From Hydrangea macrophylla (taxonomy: Eukaryota > Streptophyta > Magnoliopsida > Cornales > Hydrangeaceae): a stretch of DNA of 64,000 nucleotides. Position numbers and translations under genes: made by a program. Within the stretch, counting starts at the first letter, position 1. Every line of letters starts with the position of its first letter. Positions 21,290 to 33,818 of the stretch are shown piece after piece. Below the pieces are notes generated by a model. It did not search any database, was not told the DNA's origin, and was given only the letters and a program-made list of their open reading frames with translations. The stretch is taken from contig CM066990.1 in assembly GCA_033977485.1 (NCBI GenBank), positions 10,567,501 through 10,631,500 on the forward strand, read 5' to 3'.

Positions 21290-21969
21290 CTTATTAATGA
21301 ATCTAGTTTTGTGTATCTAGTATTATTATAATGATTAGTGTCCTGATATATATATATATATTATAGTAGAGGTACAACAAACTGGCAGATAGTAACTATA
21401 AGTATACAACAAGCATTGCATCCCACCTTTAAACTGATGGTAAAACCAGATGCACTAACCTAACGATAGAAGACGTCTTACCAGCTCACATCATCAACAA
21501 CATCGGAGACACATGGGAAATTTTACACCATCAATTATGAAAGCTCGTGGCGCATCAGGAATGAAAATATGAGAGAACCCGCTCGTCGCTAATCAAAATG
21601 TTTGCCAACTACGACAAAGTCAAGCATAGGCATGATGTCACTCAAGGTTCTATATGGAAGGCCATGTCAATCATCATCATGTCAGACAGATCAGAACTGA
21701 AGTAAGAACCTACAATTTGAAGTCAAAGATAAAGTACCATTAAAATATCGATCGCTCGAGGCAACGTGCTATTGGACCAAAAGAAAAAAATTTATCACTG
21801 TGAGACATTAGAGTATTTATGATCGAATCGCCCACCAACTCATGTACGTGGTCATCAATGGTGTAGTAGATCACAACGCTTTTTGAGTGGATATGTTAAT
21901 CTACAATGTTCTTCGTACTAATATGCTAAGGAATACATTCATAAACCCTATAAGTTATAAAAGACAATC
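21290..21969 (+). other. Noncoding stretch in Element 2 interior
   Basis: About 680 bp with no supported gene. A (TA)n run lies near 21349-21362. Confidence 0.5.
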
Positions 21970-22425
21970 GTGAGACCAACTAGACTTCTCAACCATCGCA
22001 TCAAGAAGCTGAGAGGTAAGAATCTTGCCGACCAAAGATGCAGAAGAAACAATGAAAGGAAAGTTAATCAAACTGTCATTGAGACAAATCTAAAGCAACG
22101 TGATATCTGCGACTGCAGCGGAATATCTGGACATCACTCCAAAGAATGCAAAGCACCGAAACAGTTCACAAGTTGATAGGCGCAGTGCTTCAATCGTGAA
22201 AAGACTGGACGTGTGCACAAAGATTATCCAGAACGAGGAATTCAGAACATGGTTCCACCACAAAAGAAGGTTCCAAAAGAGAGCTCGCGGATCATCAAAT
22301 TAATCCTAGCATTGAACAAGACGAAAGACCAAAGGTGCCATATTCAATGTCAGAACTTTGAAATTCACATGGTGTTGTTTAGCAAAGAAGTTTGGACGTT
22401 CAAAAGAATTGGTGAGAAGATCTAA
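21970..22425 (+). pseudogene. Second zinc-knuckle remnant in Element 2
   Basis: Open pieces at 21970-22176 and 22213-22425 contain HHSKECKAPKQ, recalling AKECQAPK in the first zinc-knuckle ORF, and a further CFNREKTGR remnant near 22190. Each has lost zinc ligands. The likely history is an old duplication of the knuckle region, now frameshifted. Confidence 0.45.
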
Positions 22426-22499
22426 TTAGCTAGCTAGTAGGAACCTCACACCTTAAAATCTGAGATATGATTAGTACCTTGTACTTTCTGAGACCTAAC

Positions 22500-22640
22500 A
22501 AACCCTAGATTTTGAGGACGAAATCCTCTGATAAGGTGGGTAGAGTTGTAGCACCTGAAATTCTCCAAAAATTCCCATTCCTATTTAGTACTAGTTGATT
22601 CTGATTTCGAGGACGAAATCCTTTAATAGGTGGTGGAAGA
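22500..22640 (+). other. Duplicated polypurine tract and LTR start of Element 2
   Basis: GAGGACGAAATCCT...AAGGTGGGTAGAGT is followed by TGTAGCACCTGAAATTC, which looks like the first bases of an LTR. About 80 bp later GAGGACGAAATCCT...AGGTGGTGGAAGA precedes the true LTR start at 22641. The first pair is a remnant of an earlier end or of template switching. Confidence 0.6.
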
Positions 22641-24189
22641 TGTAACACCTGCAATTTTTCTATCATTAATAATATCAGCTTTTTGAATTTCTGTATTGGA
22701 CCGGCTATATTATTATATTATTATTTTAGTTGAGTAATGGTTTTGACGTATCTTAAGATTACTGATTAGACTATAGTAACCATACCAACTCGACCGTAAT
22801 AAGATTTAACTTAGTCTTATACCCGGACCCAGACATTAGAAATAATACCCGGTTGTAAATAAATCGAGACCGACACGTATACCGAGAAACTTATGCATGT
22901 AAACTGAGAAAGTGGCACACAATCCAAGGTGGGCCCACATGGCTGACCATGTGACAGCCACATGCCACCCTCTTGGACATATGTCCACTTGTAGGACACA
23001 TGTCATGGCATATACACATGCCACATGACACCTAGATCCTAGGATTTCTATATAAGCATGCATATAGCATGCATTATACACACTTTGTCTCTATGACCAG
23101 TACTTCAAATCTGTGAGAGAGAGCTGGAGTTTTAATTCTTGAGAGAAAGAAGAGAAGAAGTCATCCTTGAAGTTGAAGTTCAAGCTCCATCAAGCTTAAT
23201 TTCAAGCTTTGGTGAGTAAATAGTGAGTAAATTTTGAGTAAATTGTGAGTAATTGTGAGTAATCTAACTCAATTTAGAACATTTATAGCATATATTAATG
23301 TTTAGTAGGAGTTTGATGTTGTTGTGTTGAAGTTTTCATGACATGCAAGACAAATCCTTAAATCTGAGAAACAGAAACTTCCAGCAGAATGTAGCTTAGT
23401 AAAATGAATGTTTTGTGCAGCTCAAAAATCCAAATTAAGCTAGATTTTTTGTGGAGAATGGTAACTCATATATCTACAAATAACTCTTCTATAGCTCAGC
23501 CTAGAAATCACTCCTTCATGGGTGGAATGCATGTACAACGCAGTGTTATGAATCTTAGAAACAGAAACTTCTAGCAGAATGTAGCTTAGTAAAATGAATG
23601 TTTTGTGCAGCTCAAAAATCCAAATTAAGCTATGTGTTTTTGTGGAGAAAGGTAACTCATATATCTACAAATAACTCTTCCATAGCTCAGTCTAGAAATC
23701 ATTCCTTCATGGGTGAAATGCATGTACAACGCAGTGTTATGAATCTGGGAAATAGAAACTTTCAGCAGAATGTAGTTTAGTAAAATCAACGTTTAGAGTA
23801 GCTACAAAATGAGAATTAAGATAGGTTTTTTTGTGTATAAAGCTAACTCATTTATCTACAAATACCTCTTCTATAGCCTGGTCTACAAATGAACCCGTTA
23901 TAGGTAAAATTCACGTATAACATAGTGCTAAAAATCTGGGACAGAATAGTCCGAGATATAAGAAATGTCATGTAAAATAAATATTTTGAGTAGCTCAAAA
24001 ATGTAATTCAAGCTAGATTTTTTTTGTACATGAAGATGATCCAAATACCTATAGTGTTTTAGTTTTGAGTTTGATCCACAAAATAATTTATGATGCCCAA
24101 ATAAATCATGTTAATTCAGTCAACACAGTGAAAATATATCATGGCAGATTGTACAGCTTTTTGTATAATGTTTTGTTTATGCATGGTGT
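22641..24189 (+). repeat. Element 2 3' LTR, first part
   Basis: Homologous to 15517-17095, including the TATA box at 23048 and the four 191-bp units at 23361, 23551, 23742 and 23933. The last five bases (GGTGT) are the left TSD of LTR-C. Confidence 0.92.
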
Positions 24190-24480
24190 TGTCACGCCCC
24201 GACGTAGCATAATACAGGAAAGCATTTAATTTCCTTTATGGACTCGTAGGTCGTGACAAGTGAGTATGACCAATTGTCCCTGCAACAAAATAACTTAATA
24301 GCATTTCTAAAAGAAAGGATACTAATAAACATAAGCTCCGAAATTAAAACTTACTAAACTATTACATAAGTCCATGTCTTAGGCACAAAAGCCCTTATTC
24401 AAAACTAACATAAAGTCTATACAACTCCAAAATAAAATACATAAGAAATATAAAGCAGCCTCCTGGAAAGTCTCCTGCTT

Positions 24481-24527
24481 CTAACTAGCATAGTCGAAGT
24501 ACCCTGGCTGCTCTAGACCCTGAAAAT
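24481..24527 (-). other. Tail-peptide exon of LTR-C (short form)
   Basis: After TGTCCAG on the minus strand, 47 nt remain open to a TAG at 24481-24483, ending PGYFDYAS-stop. It is 51 nt (17 codons) shorter than the 98-nt form, so the phase is unchanged. The stop is about 290 bp from the LTR end. Confidence 0.45.
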
Positions 24528-24789
24528 CTGGACATACAGTCCAGGACGCATCAACACCGTCAGCTTATGCACGCTGGTGAGCAAAATAAACAAGTGCTCG
24601 CAATGTATATATAAGCATATAAGCAACGGTGCAATTTAACTTTAAAAGCAATAGATTCAAGGTTCCAATTCCAACTTAAGTAACGGGGGAAATAAAGTAA
24701 GCCGTAAATATGCGACCGTGCATGAACAATGTAACATCTCATCTTTCTGACTCTTTTTTCTCAACAAGACTCGAATCAACCAAACCATT

Positions 24790-25350
24790 ACCTCAGATAC
24801 CAGAAATAATATCCGATCGATATCCAAAATAGCACACCATACCATCGCTTCAGATACCAGGAATAATATCTGATCGATATCTAAGCCGCACTCAATACCA
24901 TCATTTCGGATACCAGGAATAATATCCGATCGATATCCGAAACAAGCGCCCTAGATACCAGGAATAATATCCGATCGATATCTAAGTCATAACTCAATAC
25001 CATCATTTCGGATACCAGGAATAATATCCGATCGATATCTGAAACAAGCGCCCTAGATGCCAGGAATAATATCCGATCGATATCTAAGCCGTAACTCAAT
25101 ACCATCATTTCAGATACCAGGAATAATATCCGATCGATATCCGAAACAAGCGCCCTAGATACCAGGAATAATATTCGATCGATATCTAAGCCGTAACTCA
25201 AAAGCATCATTTCGGATACCAGGAATAATATCCGATCGATATCCGAAACAAGCGCCCTAGATACCAGGAATAATATATGATCGATATCTAAGCCGTAACT
25301 CAACACTGTCGCCTCCAATACCAGGAATAATATTCGATCGATATTGAAGT
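24790..25350. repeat. GATACCAGGAATAATATCCG tandem array in LTR-C
   Basis: About 10 copies of GATACCAGGAATAATATCCGATCGATATC alternate between two spacers, CGAAACAAGCGCCCTA and TAAGCCGTAACTCAATACC, so the true repeat is a dimer of about 110 bp. The minus-strand frame at 24881-25384 is repeat-derived. Confidence 0.92.
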
Positions 25351-25639
25351 CGCACACCAGACCGCCACTCTTTACTCTTTTCACGCCTTCTCACACACAT
25401 GCATGTTGACACAACCTCAACCCTAATATGTATGTCAATGTTCACAATTTGTAGTAGCAGTTATTAATCTCAAAGCTGGATACTCGTTCAACATAAATCT
25501 CGATGTTAAACATTCTTATAAGTTCAATTCCTAATAGTGAGCCTTTAAAACAATATATTTGCCAAACTGTTCTTTAAAAACTTTTAAAACATTTTCCAAA
25601 TACTCCCTTACATAAAAATACAGAAACTGCTCAAACTGC

Positions 25640-25815
25640 CTGGTCGCGCGAGCGGGTCGCGCGCGCGAAGGGGCAGCGGGTGTCGCACGAGCGGATCGCG
25701 CGCACGAAGGGGCAGAATAGGTCCCGCGAACGGGTCGCGTGCACGAATAGGGAAATGGTTCGCGCGAGCAGGCCACGCTAGCGACCCTCGTGCGAGTGGG
25801 TCGCGCGCGCGAGTT
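25640..25815. repeat. CpG-rich GTCGCGCGAGCGG block in LTR-C
   Basis: Degenerate 12-20 bp units (GGTCGCGCGAGCG, GTCGCGCGCGCGAAG) make a 175-bp GC- and CpG-rich island in otherwise AT-rich DNA. Confidence 0.85.
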
Positions 25816-26851
25816 CGTGCAGTTTCATCATCTTCCTCGTTTTCCCCTGTTTCTGGTTTTTAAACTGAATTTTACCCATTTTCATATTCTGTTTCAAACA
25901 TGTCGTGCAATATATGGATCTCTTCGATTTTCTGCGTAGATTACGAATATGCAATAAATTTAAACTAATACAGATTGTATCTCTAGATATTTGCGATTAA
26001 AGTAAGGGTGTCAAAACTTTAAATCAACGGTACGTCGCGATACGGATGAATTACTGCGTAGGATTCGAACCACAGCCTATTGGGACTAAGATCTTCCAAA
26101 ATCAATTCACGAAATTGATTTTGGTTGAGTTTTGTAAAACTCCAATTCAAACCTTCAATGGTGTATCTATATATATACCCATATACACACCTATATATAC
26201 TGAAATACACGTATATAAACATGGCGAGTGAGTTTATAATACTCACTGAGGTGATTACACAGAGAATTTTGAGACCGATAATTCCGCCGTCGATTCCGTC
26301 GTTCGAATTTCTCCTCTGTTTCCTCTTAATTTGAGATATATATATATATATAACTATGTAGGTATGTAAGTGTATATGTATAATTTGTATGTGTTGTGCG
26401 TGTGTGATCTTGAGAGAGTGATCAAGAGAATTGAGAGAGTAGAGAGATACAGAGAGTGAGAGAGGAGAGACTGTGAGAGAGAGAGAGAGAGATACCACAC
26501 ACATATATATAAACTGAGAGTTGTGGCCTCCAAGCAATGGGTAGAAATCACCCGGTGAGGTTGAGCTCACATGCTCCCTCACCCAACATGCGATATAGTC
26601 GCAGATTGAAATTAAAGTGGTAATTTACGGTTGAAATAATAATACAGAAATTATATTAGTGTAGGAAATAAATTCCGATTAATACAAAAATATAGATATC
26701 GATTTTGAAACCATAGAAAATATTTTTCTGTATTTATGAAAATTACAGTTTGACCCCAGATATATATTACAAAGAGAAATTAAATCAAATACTCATGGAA
26801 ATGAAATGCAGTGTTTATTAATGAAAATAAAATACAGGGTGTTACAGGTGT

Positions 26852-28373
26852 TGATTGTTGATGCTAGTTTGCCGGTACCTGTGTTGTTCTGAAAATCTCG
26901 TGCTATGGTAGTGCTATCGCATAGATGAGTATGTTAAGGGTTTCATCTATATTTTTATTGGTATTAAATCCATGTTAAAAATCCATGAGCTATGTGCTAT
27001 GTTTTCCATTATTATGAATATAGTTTAATGACCGTTGAAAGTTTATACACAAACTTTAAGTATGTTGTACACCACAATTATTACATTGATAATGATTGGG
27101 TAAGTTCTCATCGTAAGTATATTGAGGGGTAAAATGGACTATCGGATGTATAGCAAAATCTTGACGGTTGTAATTGGAAGCGACTACGAAATGTACGAAA
27201 GTGTAAAATAACGATAAAACCTTCAATAACAGATTTTATGCGAATAAGGGACATTGGGTCTCGTTTCTAGTTGTGTGACTACTGATCAAAGGTTATTCGT
27301 GAACTTTCGTGTCGTGTTTGGATAGTTCTTGCAAAGTTGGTCTTTCGGTAATTCCATAGAGTCGATTGGAGAGTTATGTTTGTGTTCGGTCAAGTGCGAA
27401 TGACCTAAGGATCATCATGATGTGTTCGATCAAGTAGTTGATTATTTTTTTGCACCCTTGGATTGAGGATCGGCATGACGTGTTCGGTTATGTACGGGTG
27501 GCCTAAGGATCGGCATGACGTGTTCGTTCAAGTGATTGTTAATGTCCCGTACCCTTGGTCTGAGGATCGGCATGATGTGTTCGGTAACGTGCGGGTGACC
27601 TGAGGATCAGCATGACGTGTTCGACCAAGAGATTGTTAATATTCCACACACTTTTTCTGAGGATCATCAGTGATGTGTTCAATTAAGTGATTCATTATTG
27701 AGTGTTGTTCCTTCTTGACCGATAAATACGTTTGGAATTAAGTCTTCTTTCAGTCAATGTCGTTAGTTAGTTCAGTTGTGGGTTAAGTTTTGAAGGGAAT
27801 GATTTGGTTTAAACAAGGTATAGTTTTGAGAATAAGAAAATATTAACAAGACATAGTTGAGAATAAGAAGAAATGAAGAATAACTTACCTTAAGTTGTGG
27901 TAACCTTAAGGGGACCCTCACTTAGCTTAACTGCTAACGTCTTTTCATACCGCTGGACCTTCCACGTCTAGCCTTTGCAGGTCCAGACGGAGCTAATTGC
28001 TATCAAGATGCGGGCTTTACTACTGAAGAGTATGCTGGTGAAGATTACTACGAGGAAGGCTACGGTTTGGCCAGCTGAAGACTTTGGAGCTTTTCTTTTG
28101 TTAAAGTTCTGTTATTATTATGTTAATGATGTAATAGTTTAGTTGGTCTTGTAATATGTAACTTTTGGATATCTTTTTGGTCTGTAATATACTACTGATG
28201 TAAGACTTGGATGTTTTAAATTTTTGCTTCCGTTGAACTTAGTCACTTTCCCATATCACATTATTGTTATCAGCATGTTTGGACAATTAGGTGACACTCT
28301 CAACCAGTCACGTGTCTACGAACCCATAAAGGAAATTCATTTTTCCCTATTTTTGGTACTTCAGGGCGTGACA
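26852..28373 (+). repeat. Element 2 3' LTR, second part
   Basis: Matches 17096-18623, with the tandem array at about 27390-27695 and a tail-peptide exon at 27981-28078. It ends GGGCGTGACA, keeping the CpG that the 5' LTR has lost. Confidence 0.92.
27981..28078 (+). other. Tail-peptide exon, Element 2 3' LTR (98 nt)
   Basis: CCTTTGCAG is followed by 98 nt open to TGA 28076-28078, ending EEGYGLAS-stop. The length equals that of Element 1 and LTR-B. Confidence 0.5.
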
Positions 28374-30434
28374 GTAAATCACAGACCCCAGATTCAAATG
28401 AGCTTGATGTGGCCGATTATATGATTTGACAACTTCAACATGAGATTAGGGAGTTAAAGGCCACTCCTATGAACAAAGGGAAATCTAAAGGTGGTACTAG
28501 AGGGTGAAAAGGGAAACTTAGCATCGGTCCCTATGTTTGGAAAGCTAAACATGTTAAGTCTTTTTCAGATTCTGAGTCTTGCAAGGGCAGGATGAGCTCA
28601 TAATGTGAAGAAGGTGAAATTCAAAATAGTGGAATTAAGGTTTGGAGAGGGCAGAACAATGGCACCAGATCTGACTCTGATGCTCCTATCATGTGCCTAA
28701 GTAAGAACATTTCATCTATGCATAGAAATCTGGTTGAAGGAACCAACAGCACCGGATTTGATCCAAAAAGTCTAGGCTTTCTTGATACCGAGGAGTTGTT
28801 TGCATGTGACTCTCATGCTCTTATCCAATGTGTATCTAATGGTCATATTGGAAGGGACTCTCAAAATTTAAATATTCATAAAACCGAGGGCAATCACATG
28901 GGCATTTTAGCTTTTCCCGCAAAACTCGGTGACTTGCCTAATCCCACACGCAAGCTGGTAACCTCTCAAGTGGACCTCAAGGGTTTTGCCCCCCATGTGG
29001 CCTGCTATGATAATGCCAACTCTAAAGGGCAAAATAGGTTTTTGCAAAAACCACAATCAGATTCTAAAGCCAGCCCACTACCTACTGCTACTATTCCCAG
29101 GAATTCAGGCGCAAAAACTGAAAAGGATAAAAATAATTGCCCTATTGCAAAATGTCTTCATTCCAACAGTGAAGCAACATGAGATTTTACTTTACCTCGT
29201 GGGAGTCCATTACAACAAGTGGTCAATGCTGGATTAGGAACAATTGATAAGCTTGTTAATCCTAGTTAGGCGTCCTTAGTCAAAGGTAACAATGCGCCTA
29301 ATTTCAAGCTTGAGTATATTAAACCAAAAATAGATGATGATAGGAAGGTTCTTAAGGTATCAAGTGATACCTCCTCTACTAGCTCTAAAATTTGGGACAA
29401 TACCTTAGTTGGGTCCTTTATTGGTAAACGTCTCCCGTATTCCTTGGTTAAACATGCCACTGGTAAAATGTGGACAAAGATGGGTTTGAATGACATGTTA
29501 GCTACTGATTCAGGGTATTTCTTTTTCAAGTTTGATACTAAGCAAGAAAGTGAAAATGTCTTGGAAGGGGGACCATGGCATATAGCAGGACAACCGATTT
29601 TGCTTAAAAATTGGCACCCAGGTCTTGTGTTGGAAAAAGAAGCACCATCCTCAGTGCCCATTTGGGTACATTTCTTTAATATCCCAATGGAATATTGCAC
29701 CCAAGAGGGACTAAGTCTTATTGCCAGTGTCATAGGAAAACCCTTGCATATGGATAGGATGACAGCAACATGCAGGAGGATCTCCTATGCTAGAATATGT
29801 ATTGAGGTGAGTGCTAATGTGGAACTTCTAAACCATTTTGAAAATTAAAGTGGAATGCAATGTTTTTGAACGAATCTCTATAAATGTTGAATATCAATGG
29901 ACACTAGTTAGATGTGCTAAGTGCAAAAAATTTAGGCATGACTATTCTAAAGTTCAAAACAATAAGAAGATTCATCACCAAAATAAATCAGGATCAAGTC
30001 CCAAAGAAGGGATTGAAGAAGACTCCTGGAAGGTTCAGGGCAATGGGAAGAAGGTTTATGAGGCAGACATTGAGGTTACTAGTGAGGCTACCAGCATGGG
30101 TAATAAATTTAAAGATAGAAAGATGGAAAAGAGGGTTAATTCTGATAAATTGGCTACTTTGAATCAATGCACTAACCAGTTTGCTGCATTAGAAAATGAT
30201 TTTGGTAATGGTGAGCAAAGTCAAGAAGGTAAGATCTGTAACAAGGGTGAGGATAGAAGGGACCCTATGGTAACTCCTACTCAGATTGTTGTGGAAGAGG
30301 GCACAAGGGAACATACATCAGAGGATATTGCAGTTTCAAACCCACCTGCAGTAGGGGTAGTGAATGAATGCACCCTATCTAAAGCCAATTTTGACACTTT
30401 AACTACTTCTAAAGCATCTACCTCTACAGATTAG
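28374..30434 (+). pseudogene. LINE-1 ORF1, remainder (DUF4283-like and CCHC remnant)
   Basis: ORF1 resumes after Element 2. Open pieces at 28691-29182, 29444-29848 and 29838-30434 are separated by stops and frameshifts. The 29444 piece shows the plant LINE ORF1 core (FFFKFDTKQESENVLEGGPW), as in LINE-2 at about 41080. A zinc-knuckle remnant, CAKCKKFRHDYSK, near 29925 has Arg for Gly before the His and Tyr for Cys. The product would be an RNA-binding chaperone of the LINE RNP. TGA in AGGGTGAAAAGG near 28503 fits CGA decay. Confidence 0.8.
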
Positions 30435-30550
30435 GTTCGCTCTCCTCCCTCTTTATCAACTCCTATAGGAACACACCACAACAGTCAGAATAAGAAGAAC
30501 AACTCTAATCATTCTTCAGGTAGAAATAAACAATCCTCTAGACATTCTTA

Positions 30551-33500
30551 ATGAATTTAGGTTGCTGGAATATTAGGGGTCTTAATAACCCCTCTCGACA
30601 GAATGAAGTTGCAAAGTTCATGTTTTCTAACCACAATGATGTGTTAGGCATTACTGAATATAAAGTTAGAATGCCTAATCAAGATAAAATCCAAAAAAAA
30701 ATTCTCCCCTCTTGGAATTTTGTTACTAATAGTTAACCTAATTTTGTCGATCGGATTTGGGTGGGATGGAATCCTGATAAAGTCCATCTCAATGTTACCT
30801 TTAGTTCACAACAATTAGTTCATGTTATCATTACTAGCATTGATCTCTCTGTTCACTTCGAAGCTTCTTTTATCTATGGTTTTAATACCATACAAGTAGA
30901 AAAGCATTATGGAAAGATATGAGGAGGATCTCTTCCTCCATTGGTAATGTTCCTTGGATTACTCTTGGTGACTGTCATCATTGATAACCACGAATCCTTT
31001 GGTGGTAGTCAAGGAGTGGATCAGGGGATTGTGGATTTTGCTAACCTTCTTAATGACACTTGTCTCCAAGATCTTAGATATACACGGCTATATTTTACTT
31101 GGAGCAACTCTACAATAAGGAAGAAACTTGATAAGGCTATGGTGAACTCAGAGTGGCTGGAGAAATACCCTTCCTCATTCACTCAATTTTTATCCCCAGG
31201 TGTCTCCAACCATTCCCTTATTCTTATCAATGTGCTTAATTGGGTCAGAAGGAAAGGTATGCCCTTTAAATTTTATAATTGTTGGACTATTCTTGACCAA
31301 TTCCCTCATGTTGTCAAAAGTTCTTGGGTTACACCTATGGTTGGTAATATGCAATTCCAATTGTTCTTCAAACATAAAAATCTTAAATTAACTTTGAAAA
31401 TTTTTGATAAGGATTTTATTGGTAATGCTACGTCTAAGGCCACCAAGACTAGGGAAGATTTGTTGAAATGTCAAATAGCTCTTGATACTTACCCTTTTAA
31501 TATTCAGTTGAAAAATCAAGAAAGAGTGCTTCATAAAGAACATCTTGAAGCCATTAAATTGGAAGAAGAGGTAATGTGTTGGATAGTATACCTACTAGTG
31601 CTGATATTAAAGACACATTCAGTCTTCACAGTAATAAAGCTCCTGGGCCAGATGGTTTTAATACGTTCTTTTTTAAAGAAACCTGGGACATAACAGGTGA
31701 TTTAGTTGTTAAATCTATACAAGAATTTTTCATATCTGTGGAGCTTATACAAGACTTCAACAATACTATAATTACTCTCATTCCCAAAGTTCCTAATCCT
31801 TCTCCTATAGGAGACTTTAGGCCTATTTCTTGTTGCAACACAATCTATAAATGTATTTACAAACTTATAGCCAAAAGAATTCAAATGATCTTGCCCTCAA
31901 TTATGGATACTGCACAATCGGCTTTTATTAAGGGTAGAAAGATAAGTGATAATGTCCTTCTTGCTCAAGATTTGTTGAGAGATTATCATAAACAAAATGG
32001 GCATCCTCGTGCTACAGCAAAAGTTGATATCATGAAAGCTTATGATAGTGTTTGTTGGGAGTTCTTGGAAGATTTAATTGATATCCTTGGTTTCCCCCCA
32101 AAATGCAAATGTGGATTAAGGCCTGTGTTACCTCTCCTAGATACTCGATTAGTTTTAATGGTGAATTAATTGATTATTTTGAGGGAGCTAAGGACCTCCG
32201 ACAAGGTGACCCCATGTCCCCATACCTATTTGTGCTAATTATGGACTCTTTGAGTCAACTTCTTAACTACAACATCCAAAGAAACCCTGAGCTTAGATAT
32301 CATTGGAAATGTGACAAATTAAGCATTTCTCACCTTTGTTTTGTAGATGATCTTACCTTATTGTTCTCTGGGGATGTGCAATTTGCCCCTCTTATGAAAA
32401 ATACCTTGTCTCAATTACATGATTTTACTGGGATACAAGATAATTCTAGTAAAAGTTGTATATTCCTTGCAGGTGTTGAGGATGATGTTTCCCTTCTATT
32501 TGTCAAATTCTCTAATTTTCTAAAGGAAGCCTCCCTATGAAATACTTAGGAGTGCAGCTCATTACCTCTAGGCTTAAAAAAGTTCATTGTGATGAGTTGA
32601 CTACTAGAATTAGTAGTAGAATTCTTTCTTGGACTTCCAAGTTTTTATCTTTTGCAGAAAGAGTTCAGTTAATCCAATCTATCCTTGCAGGAATCCTTAA
32701 CTATTAGTCTGGTATGTTTATTCTCCCTAAATATATTCTAAAACAGGTGGAAAAACTTATGAGAAATTTTCTTTGGTTTGGGGGGGTCGAAAAATCCCAA
32801 GGAGCTAAAGTGGCTTGGGAGAGAGTTTGCAAACCAAAGAATGAAGGAGGTTTAGGGTTTAAAAATCTAACTCAAACAAATTGTATTCTTAATTTAAAAC
32901 ATATTTGGTCCCTGTTTTCCACGGATAATGGTTCTCTTTGGTCCAAATGGGTTCATACTTATATGTTCAAAAACAAAAGCTTTTGGGTAGTCAAGGCTCC
33001 TTCTCAGTGTTCCTGGTACTGCAGGAAACTCCTCAAACTTTGGGATATTGTTAGACCTTTACTTAAGCATAAAATTGGGAATGGGTGTGGTACTTACCTT
33101 TGGTATGATAATTGGCACCCCTTGGGCCCTCTGTCAGATAAGTTTGGTCCTAGAGTGGCCTATGATGCAGTTATCCCTTTAAATGCTAAAGTTAGCAATA
33201 TTATTGTTAATGGGGTGTGGCGATGGCCTGGTGTGAATACTATTGAACTTAGGGAGATTAGAACTCAAATGCACAATATCCCCCCCCCCCCCTTCGGATA
33301 ACTTGGATATTGTGGCTTGGTGTGTTTCCCCTAATGGTAAGTATAATTTTGCTCACACTTGGGCTCATCTTAGAGAGCTGGGGCATAAGGTGCAATGGCA
33401 TAAACTTTTTTGGTTCCATGATAATACTCCAATGCATAGTTTTATCACTTGGCTGGCCGTTATTAATAAACTTTCTACCCATAACAGGATTGTCCACTTC

Positions 33501-33818
33501 ACTCCTGGCCCATTGGCGTCTATTTTTTTCCATAAAGCTATGGAAACCCATGACCATTTATTCTTTGAATGTTTTTTTTCATCCTTTATTTGGCAGGGCA
33601 TCTTACAGATTTTGGAAATTCCCAAACCAGTCTTGAATTGGAACTCTTTGGTTGAATGGGCAGCTAGGATGTGGAAGAAAAAAACACCAATTCATATTAT
33701 TTCCAAGATGTGCTTCGGGATGGCCATCTACAACATTTGGAAGGAAAGGAATGTCGTATTTTCAAAACTGAAACTAGAGCTAAGGAAAAGGTCCTACCTG
33801 AGATTCTCTAACAAATAA
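30551..33818 (+). pseudogene. LINE-1 ORF2 (endonuclease, RT, zf-RVT), broken
   Basis: It starts MNLGCWNIRGLNNPSRQNE, the usual start of plant L1 endonuclease. Stops occur near 30734 and 30920. The endonuclease end has SNHS where SDH/SEHS is expected (LINE-2 has SEHS). RT pieces run 31576-32169 and 32103-32540 with FRPISCCN, ADD-box variant FVDD (about 32340) and QGDPMSP. 32714-33301 and 33243-33818 hold the thumb and the zf-RVT end (HDHLFFEC...W). A poly-C run at 33282-33292 coincides with a frameshift. Compared with LINE-2, about 90 residues between the endonuclease and RT are missing near 31570. Confidence 0.88.

Larger units (their letters stand above)
24190..26846 (-). mobile_element. Solo LTR-C inserted in Element 2 3' LTR
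   Basis: The plus strand reads TGTCACGCCCC...GGGTGTTACA, so the LTR is on the minus strand (TGTAACACCC...GGGGCGTGACA). A perfect 5-bp TSD GGTGT is at 24185-24189 and 26847-26851. The uninterrupted sequence is seen in the 5' LTR at about 17090. It carries on the minus strand a TATA (26502-26514), a donor-like CTCA/GTGAGT (26245), a tandem array (24790-25350), a CpG-rich block (25640-25815) and a tail-peptide exon (24481-24527). No internal region is present, so it is a recombination product. The 187-codon frame at 26019-26582 is a low-complexity leader, not a gene. Confidence 0.93.
15517..28373 (+). mobile_element. Element 2: non-autonomous LTR retrotransposon
   Basis: A 5' LTR of 3107 bp (15517-18623), a 4.0-kb interior, and a 3' LTR (22641-28373) split by solo LTR-C. 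Flanks are CTAAA (15512-15516) and GTAAA (28374-28378), a 5-bp TSD with one mismatch. The interior has a Met-tRNA-like primer site, a decayed acidic ORF related to that of Element 1, two zinc-knuckle regions and a purine tract, but no protease, RT, RNase H or integrase that I can find. The size and LTR type resemble large non-autonomous (LARD-like) plant elements. It must have moved using enzymes of another element, plausibly a Tekay relative. Confidence 0.9.

Noticed and set aside
24881..25384. 167-codon minus-strand frame of DIDRILFLVS repeats
   Set aside because: Produced by the GATACCAGGAATAATATC array in LTR-C; not conserved outside it.
26019..26582. 187-codon frame in LTR-C
   Set aside because: Covers TATA and low-complexity leader sequence, with no domain; chance frame.
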